From positions 682,001 through 746,000 of the forward strand of contig SEFP01000002.1 of assembly GCA_004144185.1 (NCBI GenBank): a stretch of DNA of 64,000 nt. The letters run 5' to 3'. Both the position numbers and the translations under genes were made by a program. The notes under the pieces were generated by a model. That model was not told where the DNA came from. It made no database searches and worked only from the letters and a program-made list of their open reading frames with translations. This stretch comes from Sphingobacteriales bacterium. Lineage in GTDB: Bacteria > Bacteroidota > Bacteroidia > Chitinophagales > Chitinophagaceae. Below, piece after piece: positions 34,566 through 42,897 of this stretch (position 1 is the first letter of the stretch; each line of letters opens with the position of its first letter).

Positions 34566-35063
34566 ATGGATTCCCAAACCCTTACGACCGAGACTGTACT
34601 GAACTGGCTCGGACAAGTGTCTGATCCGGAAGTGCCGGTATTGAGTATTCTCGACCTGGGTATTGTCCGGGACGTTCGTATTCCGGAGCCCGGAACCGTT
34701 GCTGTTACGATCACCCCTACCTACAGTGGTTGTCCGGCGATGGATGTCATTTCGATGCAAATCCGGATGGTTCTGGCAGCGCACGGGGTTCAAAAAGTAC
34801 AGATTGGTCAGCAACTTTCGCCGGCCTGGACAACCGACTGGATGAGCGAGACCGGTCGACAGAAGCTGAAAGCCTATGGCATTGCGCCACCGCAATACGA
34901 CGCCAACCGGAAACGGGCACTTTTTGAAGAAGATACCGTGCCATGTCCCCACTGCAACTCCGCTGATACGAAGTTGATTTCCGGATTCGGATCGACCTCC
35001 TGCAAGTCACAATACCAATGCAACCACTGCCACGAGCCGTTTGAGCATTTTAAGTGCCATTAA
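34566..35063 (+). CDS. paaD: Phenylacetyl-CoA epoxidase subunit PaaD-like protein
   Basis: This 165-residue protein has a MIP18/DUF59 domain (about residues 8-85) with LSILDLGIVRDVRI and TPTYSGCPAMDVI, whose Cys is the conserved iron-sulfur-related position. The C-terminus has a zinc-ribbon-like CPHCNSADTKLIS and CNHCHEPFEHFKCH. This architecture is that of PaaD, thought to help maturation of the PaaABCE epoxygenase in aerobic phenylacetate degradation. The other subunit genes are not in the window, so it stands apart from its usual operon. Confidence 0.85.
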   Translation: MDSQTLTTETVLNWLGQVSDPEVPVLSILDLGIVRDVRIPEPGTVAVTITPTYSGCPAMDVISMQIRMVLAAHGVQKVQIGQQLSPAWTTDWMSETGRQKLKAYGIAPPQYDANRKRALFEEDTVPCPHCNSADTKLISGFGSTSCKSQYQCNHCHEPFEHFKCH

Positions 35064-35096
35064 AAAAGCCAACTGATTACAGTCGGCTTTTTTAAT
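35059..35096. terminator. Hairpin terminator between paaD and the S8 protease gene
   Basis: Seventeen-base arms (35059-35075 and 35080-35096) with one mismatch and a 4-nt loop. A and T runs at the two ends allow use in both directions. It overlaps the paaD stop codon. Confidence 0.8.
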
Positions 35097-35116
35097 AGGG
35101 TTCTCAGAGGAGTTTC

Positions 35117-37354
35117 TTATTTCCGGAACACTTTAATCCGGGCGGTTCCGGAAGCGGTTTCCAACTGTACAAAATACAAGCCGGCCGGCAATCCGGTCCA
35201 GTCGATCGTAGTAGTATTGGCACCTGCGTAAAGCGTCCAGTCCTGTTGGCGCAGCCTGCGACCGGTAATATCCGTTAGTTGCAGGTGAGCGATTTCAGTC
35301 CGGGAACCGCTGTATTCCAGCGTCGATTGACCCGTTGCCGGATTGGGATACAGCAGGACATCAAGGTGCGCCGGGTTTTGCGTGATTTCAGCGATTCCCA
35401 GCGTAGCCAATGTCTTTTGCAATGCCGCATAGGCATTGATCTTTCCGGCACCCCAGATGGGCGATCCACCTGTAGGAATGGTTCCGGTACCCGCATCGGT
35501 AATCGCAGTTTGCTGAATGATTTCTTTTATACGTGAAGGCGTCAGCGAGGAATCTGCCTCCAGCATCATAGCCACAATACCAGCGACTGCGGGCGACGAC
35601 ATCGAGGTTCCACTCAGCGCGCCGTACCGGTAGGTTTGTCCGTTAGGAGCTGTCCATTCGGTAACGACACTGCCACGGCCGGTGCGTCCCAGGTCATAAC
35701 TCGTATCCAGTCCGCTCAGAGGCGCTGATACCACCATGCCGGGACCGGCAATATCGGGTTTAATGCGGCCATCCGCAGTAGGGCCTTTACTGGAAAACGG
35801 AGCAATCTGTCCGGGCGCTACGGTAGAATACGACGTGGTCGTGCCGGCCACCGTGGTATAGCTGTTTTTAGAAACAAATGCTGCTACGGCGAGGGCGCTA
35901 CGGGTGGTCACCATATCGCTTACCGTAAGGTCGGTATTGCCGCCGACAGCACCACCGATGCCACCGTTGAAGCTGCCGTAGTATCCGGAAGACTGATACA
36001 CATAGCCGGCCCAGGCATTGACCGTACCCGTGCTGCCTTTAATCGAAATCAGCAACCGCTTATTGGTGCCCGATTGCAAATCCAGCAGGATGCGTGGTTT
36101 GTTATTGAACGTCGCAACCGAAGCCGAAATATAACCGCCGAGCGTATCAGTGGCTGAAGAAGATCCACGCATGGAAACGGCCTGGGTGCCACTGCCCACC
36201 GGAATCCAGGCAGTGCTGTCTACACGGGTCAGGCCGCTGTAAAGCGAAAGCTGTACCTGAACATTCTGACCGCTTTCGCCCCAGATGTCAATCCAGCTTT
36301 TAGCACCTACCGGAGTGCTGGGGAAGTTGAAGTACGTTTTTATGACCGTATCGGTAGCCGTCATCGTCTTTTGCAGATGAATGGCATTATCACCATTGTT
36401 GCCACCACTCAACACAAAGATTTTACCTGCTCCGGTAAGATTGTCGCAGGCTTGGCTGAACAGGGACCCACCATCGTGGGGGCCTACCGGGCAGCCCCAG
36501 CTCAGATTTACTACAGCCGGCTTCCGGACTGCACCGGCGTAGGTGTACACGTAATTCATCCCATCAATAATATCACTCATACCCGTACTGGTCCAGGCGT
36601 TCTGGGCCGGGGTAATTCCGACCAGTACCACATCAGAGTTGTAGGCCATGCCGCGGTAACGCCGGTTGGTGGGATCGCCCGCACCGGCACCGGAGCCAGC
36701 GGCGATGCCGGCTACGTGCATCCCGTGCGTAGCGGTTATGTTGTCACTGCCCGCCGTTTTGATCAGAGCTGTATCTGTGTATTCCCGACCATACGAAAAT
36801 CCGGCAGGAGGCGTTCCGGAAGAAGCTTTTTGTTCCCAGACACGGCGGACCCGGTAGCGATTGTAGGTCGTATCGTAGAAAGCCGGATGGTTGTATTCAA
36901 AGCCTACATCCAGTACCCCCATGACCACGCCGGTTCCGGAATAGCCTTTAGGCAGACTGTAGCCTCTGTGAACGCTGTCGACACGCGTCACTTTGCGGGC
37001 CGAATCCATGGTAGGCGCCAGCGGTGCATCCAGTTCAATATAGCGGACGCCCGGCAGGTTCCGGCACAGCTGCGGGAAGGTGGCCTGTGGGAATTCGACC
37101 GTCCAGATAGCGCCTGCCTGTGTGTGGACCCGGATGCCTTTTTGCTGAAGCGTGGTGGCCTTCACCGTACCGTCGGTGAGAATCATAGCCGGCAGGTAGA
37201 ACGTTCCGGAAGCATCCTGGCGATAGACGTACCCTTCCAGGCGCCCGGACTGGCCTTCTGCTTTCCGGAGATAAATTTCGCCTTGTGGGGACAGTTGCTG
37301 GGCCTGCGTGGTGACTCCGGCCGCAAGCAATAAAAGGGTAAACTGTTTTTTCAT
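35117..37354 (-). CDS. Subtilisin-like (S8) serine protease with T9SS type A sorting domain
   Basis: From the ATG at 37354 the protein has 745 residues with a signal peptide ending TQAQQ (about residue 20). A propeptide-like segment of about 125 residues precedes the S8 domain. Catalytic positions: Asp in VVMGVLDVGFEYNHP (DVG instead of the more common DTG), His in ATHGMHVAGIAAG, Ser in GTSMSSPAVAGIVA. A beta-rich insert separates His and Ser. The C-terminal about 80 residues (LLYPNPATGQSTLEYSG, then GLYFVQLE and IKVFRK) are a T9SS type A sorting domain. Secreted or surface protease; the frame upstream of 37354 is not coding. Confidence 0.9.
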   Translation of the reverse strand: MKKQFTLLLLAAGVTTQAQQLSPQGEIYLRKAEGQSGRLEGYVYRQDASGTFYLPAMILTDGTVKATTLQQKGIRVHTQAGAIWTVEFPQATFPQLCRNLPGVRYIELDAPLAPTMDSARKVTRVDSVHRGYSLPKGYSGTGVVMGVLDVGFEYNHPAFYDTTYNRYRVRRVWEQKASSGTPPAGFSYGREYTDTALIKTAGSDNITATHGMHVAGIAAGSGAGAGDPTNRRYRGMAYNSDVVLVGITPAQNAWTSTGMSDIIDGMNYVYTYAGAVRKPAVVNLSWGCPVGPHDGGSLFSQACDNLTGAGKIFVLSGGNNGDNAIHLQKTMTATDTVIKTYFNFPSTPVGAKSWIDIWGESGQNVQVQLSLYSGLTRVDSTAWIPVGSGTQAVSMRGSSSATDTLGGYISASVATFNNKPRILLDLQSGTNKRLLISIKGSTGTVNAWAGYVYQSSGYYGSFNGGIGGAVGGNTDLTVSDMVTTRSALAVAAFVSKNSYTTVAGTTTSYSTVAPGQIAPFSSKGPTADGRIKPDIAGPGMVVSAPLSGLDTSYDLGRTGRGSVVTEWTAPNGQTYRYGALSGTSMSSPAVAGIVAMMLEADSSLTPSRIKEIIQQTAITDAGTGTIPTGGSPIWGAGKINAYAALQKTLATLGIAEITQNPAHLDVLLYPNPATGQSTLEYSGSRTEIAHLQLTDITGRRLRQQDWTLYAGANTTTIDWTGLPAGLYFVQLETASGTARIKVFRK

Positions 37355-37456
37355 GATTGCAGATGGAAAGATACGACGAATGTGTTGCGGGACTGCTTCC
37401 AGCGAGGCCGAACCGCCATCTTCCCGGGAAAGGTTTCCGGCCTGCTGGCTACGGCT

Positions 37457-37464
37457 TACTTTTG
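37457..37464 (+). promoter_or_regulatory. -7 promoter element of purL (TACTTTTG)
   Basis: TACTTTTG, an exact TAnnTTTG match, ends 5 bp before the purL ATG at 37470. It supports that start over the longer frame beginning at 37308. Confidence 0.5.
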
Positions 37465-37469
37465 CGCCC

Positions 37470-39707
37470 ATGGAAGCCACCGCCGCCGCACCGTACCAGA
37501 CTTTTGACGCCACCGCAGACTATGCCATTAAGCTGGGCCTGCGCGAGGACGAATACGAGCATATCAAATCCATTCTCGGACGCACGCCCAACTTCAACGA
37601 AGTGGCGATGTACTCGGTGATGTGGAGTGAACACTGTTCCTATAAAAACTCCATTACCTGGCTTAAGACCCTGCCCCGTGACGGCGAACGGCTGCTGGTA
37701 AAGGCCGGTGAAGAGAATGCCGGACTGGTGGATATCGGAGACGGGCTGGGCTGCGTATTCAAAATTGAAAGTCACAACCACCCGTCCGCGATTGAACCGT
37801 TTCAGGGTGCTGCCACGGGTGTTGGTGGCATTCACCGCGATATTTTTACGATGGGTGCCCGGCCGATTGCAGCCCTCAACTCGCTGCGCTTCGGTAAGGT
37901 CGACAATCCAAAAACCCGTTGGCTGGTGAAAGGGGTCGTTAAAGGCATCAGCCATTACGGCAACTGCTTTGGCGTTCCGACGGTAGCTGGCGAAGCGTAT
38001 TTTGAAAGCTGTTATCAAACCAACCCGCTGGTCAACGCAATGAGTGTGGGCGTTGTCAAAGCCGGCGACACCGTGAGTGCCACCAGCTATGGCGAAGGCA
38101 ATCCGGTATTTATTGTAGGCGCCGCTACCGGCAAAGACGGCATTGGCGGGGCTTCATTCGCCTCGGCCGACATTACCGAAAACTCTGCCGAGCAACTCCC
38201 GGCCGTACAGGTAGGCGATCCGTTTGAAGAAAAGAAACTGCTGGAAGCCTGCCTGGAAGTGATCCAGACGAGGACCATCATTGGGATGCAGGATATGGGT
38301 GCAGCAGGCATTGCCTGTTCCACCTCCGAAATGAGTGCCAAAGGTGAGCATGGCATGATCATCCACCTGGATCGCGTACCGACCCGCCAGGCCGACATGA
38401 AGCCGTGGGAGATGCTGCTTTCCGAAAGCCAGGAGCGCATGCTGATCGTGGTGAAGAAAGGTGACGAGGCAACCATTCAGCGCATCTTCGACAAGTGGGA
38501 TATCCACTGTGTGCAGATCGGTGAAGTCACCAAAGACCCGAACCTGAAATATTACATGAACGGTACGCTGGTTGCCGATGTGCCCGCCGAAAGCCTGGTG
38601 CTGGGCGGTGGCGCTCCGGTTTATACACGGGAGTATACCGAACCCAAATATCTGGCTGAAGTAGCTGCCTTTGATCCGGAACAGATTGCGGTGCCGGCCG
38701 ATCTGAAAGCCACGGCCTACGAACTGGTGCAACTGCCCAACATCGCCTCCAAGCGCTGGATCTGGGAACAGTATGACAGCATGGTCGGCACCGGCAATAC
38801 CAACACCAATGCGCCTTCGGATGCCGCTGTGGTGCGGATCCATGGTGCGAAAAAAGGCTTGGCGATGTCGGTGGATTGCAACGGGCGGTATGTAGAGGCT
38901 GATCCGTTTACCGGTGCAGCCATGGCGGTAGCCGAATCCGCACGGAACATTTCCTGCTCCGGCGGCCTGCCGGTTGGGGTGACCAACTGTCTCAACTTTG
39001 GCAACCCCTACAATCCGGAAGTGTACTGGCAGTTCGTACACGCCATTAAAGGCATGGGTGCCGCCTGTGAAGCCTTCCAGACGCCGGTTACAGGTGGGAA
39101 CGTAAGCTTCTACAACCAAAGTGAAGACGGCCCGGTATTCCCGACACCGACCATTGGTATGGTGGGCATCCTGGACGATATGGCGGATAAAATGACGCTT
39201 CAGTTCCGGAATGCAGGGGATACGATTTATCTGTTGGGCCGCCATGCAGATGAGATGGGCTCTTCGGAGTATCTGCATCACCTGCGGGGCGTCCGCTACA
39301 GTCCGGCACCCCGCTTCGATCTGAACGAAGAAGTGCTGTTGCAGGCCACGGTTCGCCGCCTGATTGCAGAGAAGCTTATCCAGAGCGCCCACGATTGTTC
39401 GGAAGGCGGGCTGTTTGTAACCCTGCTGGAAAGCGCGATGGCCGGCAACATCGGTTTTGATGTACACCTGCCACAGGAGTTCCGGAAAGATGTGGTGCTG
39501 TTTGGTGAAAGCGCCGGACGGATTGTGGTAAGCGTCAACACAGCGCTGGCACCGATGTTTGAAGCCGAACTGGGTGAGCAACCGTTTGTGAAACTGGGCT
39601 GTACCAAAGCCGGCGGCGAACTCTGTATCGACGGTCGTGGCTGGGGGTATCTTCCGGAATGGCAAAAAGCGTATGACGAAGCACTGGAAAAGCTGCTTCA
39701 GGGCTAG
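37470..39707 (+). CDS. purL: Phosphoribosylformylglycinamidine synthase subunit PurL (small type)
   Basis: From the ATG at 37470 the protein has 745 residues, the size of the small PurL that works with PurQ and PurS. EVAMYSVMWSEHCSYKNS (about residues 45-62) is the PurL N-terminal signature. Other typical segments are KIESHNHPSAIEPFQGAATG, then MGARPIAALNSLRFG, and QDMGAAGIACSTSEM. GGNVSFYNQ and SAHDCSEGGL follow in the second AIR synthase-like half. It makes FGAM from FGAR, using ammonia from glutamine, in purine synthesis. The upstream open frame lacks conserved features. A PurF-type gene lies at 2.1 kb. Confidence 0.96.
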   Translation: MEATAAAPYQTFDATADYAIKLGLREDEYEHIKSILGRTPNFNEVAMYSVMWSEHCSYKNSITWLKTLPRDGERLLVKAGEENAGLVDIGDGLGCVFKIESHNHPSAIEPFQGAATGVGGIHRDIFTMGARPIAALNSLRFGKVDNPKTRWLVKGVVKGISHYGNCFGVPTVAGEAYFESCYQTNPLVNAMSVGVVKAGDTVSATSYGEGNPVFIVGAATGKDGIGGASFASADITENSAEQLPAVQVGDPFEEKKLLEACLEVIQTRTIIGMQDMGAAGIACSTSEMSAKGEHGMIIHLDRVPTRQADMKPWEMLLSESQERMLIVVKKGDEATIQRIFDKWDIHCVQIGEVTKDPNLKYYMNGTLVADVPAESLVLGGGAPVYTREYTEPKYLAEVAAFDPEQIAVPADLKATAYELVQLPNIASKRWIWEQYDSMVGTGNTNTNAPSDAAVVRIHGAKKGLAMSVDCNGRYVEADPFTGAAMAVAESARNISCSGGLPVGVTNCLNFGNPYNPEVYWQFVHAIKGMGAACEAFQTPVTGGNVSFYNQSEDGPVFPTPTIGMVGILDDMADKMTLQFRNAGDTIYLLGRHADEMGSSEYLHHLRGVRYSPAPRFDLNEEVLLQATVRRLIAEKLIQSAHDCSEGGLFVTLLESAMAGNIGFDVHLPQEFRKDVVLFGESAGRIVVSVNTALAPMFEAELGEQPFVKLGCTKAGGELCIDGRGWGYLPEWQKAYDEALEKLLQG

Positions 39708-39742
39708 CTCTAGTAGTTATTTGCCAATCGCTCCTTACTTTT

Positions 39743-39774
39743 AAATCACCGCCTTTCCGGTCGGTGATTTTTTT
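39743..39774 (+). terminator. purL terminator abutting the next start codon
   Basis: Nine-base perfect arms (39743-39751 and 39762-39770) followed by TTTT, directly before the ATG at 39775. It can stop purL transcripts, but the following gene then needs a promoter upstream of it (a TACTTTTA lies at 39736-39743). It could instead act as a leader hairpin. Confidence 0.65.
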
Positions 39775-40332
39775 ATGCCCGTCACCAACCAGTGCCTTGT
39801 AAAGGCAGATCCTAAAGCGGTTTACATCACTGTGCTTTCCGGAATGACGACGGCTGCGAAGTATGGCTTTGGAGCATTCAGTCTGATTGTAACTATTCTG
39901 AGACTAGTGCTGATTCAATCGCTCCTTTCAGACAGTGTCCGGTTCTTCATTCCAGCGCTACTGGTGTTCGGATTTTTTATAGGACTGCCCTGGCTGCTAT
40001 GGAGCTGGAATGCCTTCGGGAAAGAGCAGATCAGTATCAGCACCAGGTTTATCGTCAGTCAAAAGGATTACGGCTTTTTCCGGACTGCACCCAAAGCCCA
40101 TCCTATTCGGAAGGGTGAGTTAAGCCAAGAGACGACAGTGGCCAGAAGCATCTATGGAGTGGAATTTCTGAATGTAGCCTGGTACACCAGCCATGCCATT
40201 ACGGATGTTCCTGTTTTGGTATACGCGCAGACCTTAGCCATTGCAGCAGCGGATGCAGACCGGATCCGGACGCAGGTAGAGGCATTATTTAGTACGGCGC
40301 AGAATCTCCCCATTACGTTCTCAGCGAATTAA
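39775..40332 (+). CDS. Two-helix membrane protein (paralogue 1)
   Basis: I do not recognise the family. The 185-residue protein has two hydrophobic helices (about residues 28-52 and 58-78) after a 25-residue N-terminus, then a cytoplasmic or periplasmic domain of about 105 residues. The C-terminus ends LPITFSAN, matching the ending of the next gene (LLFSAN). The order short N-term, two helices, about 100-residue domain is shared by both, and each domain contains an EFLNVAWYT or LFQVAWFT core. They are probably diverged tandem duplicates. Its start directly follows the purL terminator. Confidence 0.65.
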   Translation: MPVTNQCLVKADPKAVYITVLSGMTTAAKYGFGAFSLIVTILRLVLIQSLLSDSVRFFIPALLVFGFFIGLPWLLWSWNAFGKEQISISTRFIVSQKDYGFFRTAPKAHPIRKGELSQETTVARSIYGVEFLNVAWYTSHAITDVPVLVYAQTLAIAAADADRIRTQVEALFSTAQNLPITFSAN

Positions 40333-40383
40333 GAGAAAATGCGGCTTATATTGGGGGTGATTCCGGAATCTTAGTTTTCATTC

Positions 40384-40932
40384 ATGCCTTACCGCAACCA
40401 GATTGAGTCTGACGGCCAAACCGTCTATATCTCCGGAAGCCATTCGGGTGGATGGATGGGAATTCTGGGAAGCATTTTCTTATTGCTGCTGGCAACAGGA
40501 TTGTTTGGATGGGTATTGCTGGAACTCACACAGGAGCGGGGCGGGCTTATCATTGGTTTTCTACTCATCCGCTTTGCAGCGTATCCGGTTCTGCGCCGGA
40601 TGATCCGCACGATTGTTGTAGAGGATATCGAACTCGGCACGCAGCAGCTGACCGCCCGACTCACCTATGGTTTTATCCGCGGCCGGAAACATATCCTGCC
40701 GTATCACAAAGGCCAGTTGGCAACCGGTGCAGAACCTGTCAATAAAGAAGGCTCGCTGTTTCAGGTAGCCTGGTTTACCGATGCATCCGACGACAGCCAG
40801 GAGCCCCGGATGCTCCACCAGCATTTCTTTCCGATGACCAGTACCGATTATGAAACCATTAAAACCTATGTGCAGGAACTGTTTGATCTGGAAGCCAGCA
40901 ACGATTATGAGCTGCTGTTTTCAGCCAACTAA
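40384..40932 (+). CDS. Two-helix membrane protein (paralogue 2)
   Basis: This 182-residue protein has the same plan as the preceding gene: two hydrophobic helices (about residues 24-46 and 52-72) and a C-terminal domain of about 105 residues with KGSLFQVAWFTDA-like core and the ending ELLFSAN. Identity to paralogue 1 is low and I judge the relation mainly by the shared architecture, the AWYT/AWFT core and the end. The soluble part is rich in polar residues and could be a PH-like membrane-associated domain. Function unknown. Confidence 0.65.
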   Translation: MPYRNQIESDGQTVYISGSHSGGWMGILGSIFLLLLATGLFGWVLLELTQERGGLIIGFLLIRFAAYPVLRRMIRTIVVEDIELGTQQLTARLTYGFIRGRKHILPYHKGQLATGAEPVNKEGSLFQVAWFTDASDDSQEPRMLHQHFFPMTSTDYETIKTYVQELFDLEASNDYELLFSAN

Positions 40933-40960
40933 CCTTTCCGGTAGCTAGCACCTTATTCCT

Positions 40961-42046
40961 TTGCGCATTCTTCTTTTTGCCTCGCTGTTGCTCCTGCTGA
41001 GCGGTTGTCTGCCCACCCGGTATGTGGCCTACAATTTTGCCGGTATTACTGACTATAAAAAATTTCCGGAACGTCCACTGCCCCCCGCTCCGCAGCCCTA
41101 TCAGTTTGCCAAAGCCCTGAAGCCGCTGGCACCCCGCGAAATCACCATTTCCGGAAAAACCTATCCGTTTGAGGAGTACCTCCGGGTTAATAAAACAGTT
41201 GCGTTCCTGATTATCCGCAACGATACCCTGCTGTACGAAAAGTACTTTTCGGGGTACCGGCAGGATTCCCGCGTGGCCTCGTTTTCGATGGCCAAGTCGT
41301 TCACGTCCCTGCTCATCGGTGCAGCCATTCAGGATGGCCTGATCAAAAGCGTGGACGAGCCGGTCACGAACTACCTTCCGGAAATGAAAGACGCGGGTTT
41401 CGACAGCGTCACCATCCGGCATTTGTTGCAGATGACCTCCGGCCTGCGGTTCAATGAAAATTATTACAGTCCGGCGGCCCACGCAGCAGCCTTTTATTAT
41501 GGCCGGCACCTGCGCAAGCGTAGCCTCGCCCTCAAACGGTCCGGAACACCCGGCACAGCCTTCGATTACACCAGCGGCTCGACGCAACTGTTGGGCCTTA
41601 TTCTGGATCGTGCCCTTAACGGCAAAACCATCACGCAGTATTGCTCTGAAAAGCTCTGGTCGCCGCTTCAAACGCAGTACCCGGCGGGCTGGAGCATCGA
41701 TCAGCCCAAAAACGGCATCGAGAAAACATTCTGCTGTGTCAACGCGACCGCTATCGATTTTGCCAAAGTCGGAAAGTTGATGGTAGAAGGAGGCCGGTTC
41801 AACGGCGCTCCGGTGATTCCGGAACACTGGGTCCGGGAATCCATGGTTCCGGATACGACCGCAGGCGGTGCCCGGTTTTACAAATACCAGTGGTGGCTGG
41901 CTCCGGGTGCAGTGTACGCCAATGGGCATCTGGGTCAGTTCATATTCGCCTTTCCGGAGAAAAAACTCATTATCGTTCGCCTCGGAAAAGCAGATGGCAA
42001 AACCCCCTGGCCATTTCTTATCCGCAATCTGGCGGCCGCACTCTGA
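40961..42046 (+). CDS. Beta-lactamase-related serine hydrolase, lipoprotein
   Basis: This 361-residue protein starts with TTG at 40961 and has a lipoprotein signal with lipobox LLSGC (Cys near residue 17). SMAKSFTSLLIG (about residue 110) contains the SxxK catalytic Ser and Lys, and FDYTSGSTQLLG (about residue 204) supplies the Tyr of the YxN-like box in the form YTS. It belongs to the class C beta-lactamase/penicillin-binding-protein-like hydrolases, which also include esterases and peptidases. The lipid anchor suggests a periplasmic enzyme. Activity on antibiotics is not implied by these motifs alone. An orphan barstar-like gene starts 5 bp after its stop. Confidence 0.87.
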   Translation: MRILLFASLLLLLSGCLPTRYVAYNFAGITDYKKFPERPLPPAPQPYQFAKALKPLAPREITISGKTYPFEEYLRVNKTVAFLIIRNDTLLYEKYFSGYRQDSRVASFSMAKSFTSLLIGAAIQDGLIKSVDEPVTNYLPEMKDAGFDSVTIRHLLQMTSGLRFNENYYSPAAHAAAFYYGRHLRKRSLALKRSGTPGTAFDYTSGSTQLLGLILDRALNGKTITQYCSEKLWSPLQTQYPAGWSIDQPKNGIEKTFCCVNATAIDFAKVGKLMVEGGRFNGAPVIPEHWVRESMVPDTTAGGARFYKYQWWLAPGAVYANGHLGQFIFAFPEKKLIIVRLGKADGKTPWPFLIRNLAAAL

Positions 42047-42051
42047 TCGCT

Positions 42052-42444
42052 GTGAAAACATTCGTGATCGACGGTAACCGGTTTGCAGACATTGCCGGAT
42101 TTTACCGGGAACTCAACCGGCTGTTTATGACGTCTGAAGACTGGCAGTTGGGCGAAAGTCTGGATGCCTTTGACGACCTGCTCTATGGCGGCTTTGGGGA
42201 CGCGGCTGGCGAACCTGCCATTATCCTCCGCTGGCATCAGTTTGAGAAAAGCCGGATTGATCTGGGACTGGATGCAACGCGGGACTATTACCTGAAGAAG
42301 CTTCAACAGCCACAGCGCTATCATATGGAAACCGCCCGACGCAACCTTCAGGAACTGGAATCCGGAGCCGGAAAAACCTATTTCGAGTTGCTGCTTCAAA
42401 TTATTGCTGATCATCCAAACGTGACGCTGGTTCCGGAACCATAA
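42052..42444 (+). CDS. Barstar-family ribonuclease inhibitor, orphan
   Basis: From the GTG at 42052 the protein has 130 residues. FVIDGNRFADIAGFYRELNR resembles barstar's first strand and helix. LGESLDAFDDLLYGGFG corresponds to the LDALWDCLTG region where barstar's acidic residues plug the barnase active site. EPAIILRWHQFEKS and FELLLQIIADHPNVTLV fit the remaining strands and helix. Barstar-like proteins bind and inhibit barnase-type RNases or related toxins. No barnase-like gene is adjacent, so it is an orphan. Its start overlaps closely with the serine hydrolase stop, suggesting co-transcription. Confidence 0.82.
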   Translation: MKTFVIDGNRFADIAGFYRELNRLFMTSEDWQLGESLDAFDDLLYGGFGDAAGEPAIILRWHQFEKSRIDLGLDATRDYYLKKLQQPQRYHMETARRNLQELESGAGKTYFELLLQIIADHPNVTLVPEP

Positions 42445-42457
42445 ACAGCCGGGAGCC

Positions 42458-42793
42458 TTATGACCAGGTACGCGCCAGTTGAACCTGCGCATACCGCACC
42501 GGTGAACCAAACGGCAGCGTGTATTTCCGGATGGTGACGGTTCCGGAAGTGGCCTGTGGATATTTTTTGTGCATTCGGTCGAGCAGAGCCTTGCAGCAGT
42601 CTTCCAGCGTATCGAGTCCACTTTCAAAGACTGCCGACGCCATTTTTTGCAGCTCGCCGTAATCCATAAACGGGGCCTCTTCAGCCGCCGTCAGCTCCGC
42701 ATCGACCTCAAAGGAATTCGGAACCTTTTTCTCTTCCGGAAAAACGCCAACCAATGCCGTAATCCGGATACCGTGTAGTGAAATGGTGAACAT
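42458..42793 (-). CDS. folB: Dihydroneopterin aldolase
   Basis: From the ATG at 42793 the protein has 111 residues, a normal FolB size; the frame runs on upstream but without family features. ISLHGIRITALVGVFPEEK opens the family, FEVDAELTAAEEAPFMDYG supplies the conserved Asp-Tyr region, and LLDRMHKKYPQ the later helix. C-terminal VTIRKYTLPFG follows. FolB cleaves dihydroneopterin in the folate pathway. It is convergent with the barstar gene (stops 13 bp apart) and divergent from nadK. Confidence 0.88.
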   Translation of the reverse strand: MFTISLHGIRITALVGVFPEEKKVPNSFEVDAELTAAEEAPFMDYGELQKMASAVFESGLDTLEDCCKALLDRMHKKYPQATSGTVTIRKYTLPFGSPVRYAQVQLARTWS

Positions 42794-42870
42794 GACTGCA
42801 AAGATGCTGTTCAAACCAATTATTCCTACACACCCAAAATGGCAATATCTTCTTCTCACTAGCATCCCCC

Positions 42871-42878
42871 TACCTTTA
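42871..42878 (+). promoter_or_regulatory. -7 promoter-like element of nadK (TACCTTTA)
   Basis: TACCTTTA ends 19 bp before the ATG of nadK and differs by one base from TAnnTTTG. Confidence 0.4.
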
Positions 42879-42897
42879 AGCCGCTCAATTTCCGTGT

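Noticed and set aside
37355-37469. N-terminal extensions of purL and of the S8 protease into the divergent gap
   Set aside because: The longer frames lack conserved residues; the promoter element at 37457 and the signal peptide at 37354 mark the likely starts.
38154-39665. 503-codon minus-strand ORF opposite purL
   Set aside because: Antisense shadow of a well-supported gene.
40859-42061. 400-codon minus-strand ORF opposite the serine hydrolase gene
   Set aside because: Antisense shadow; no motif, no promoter.
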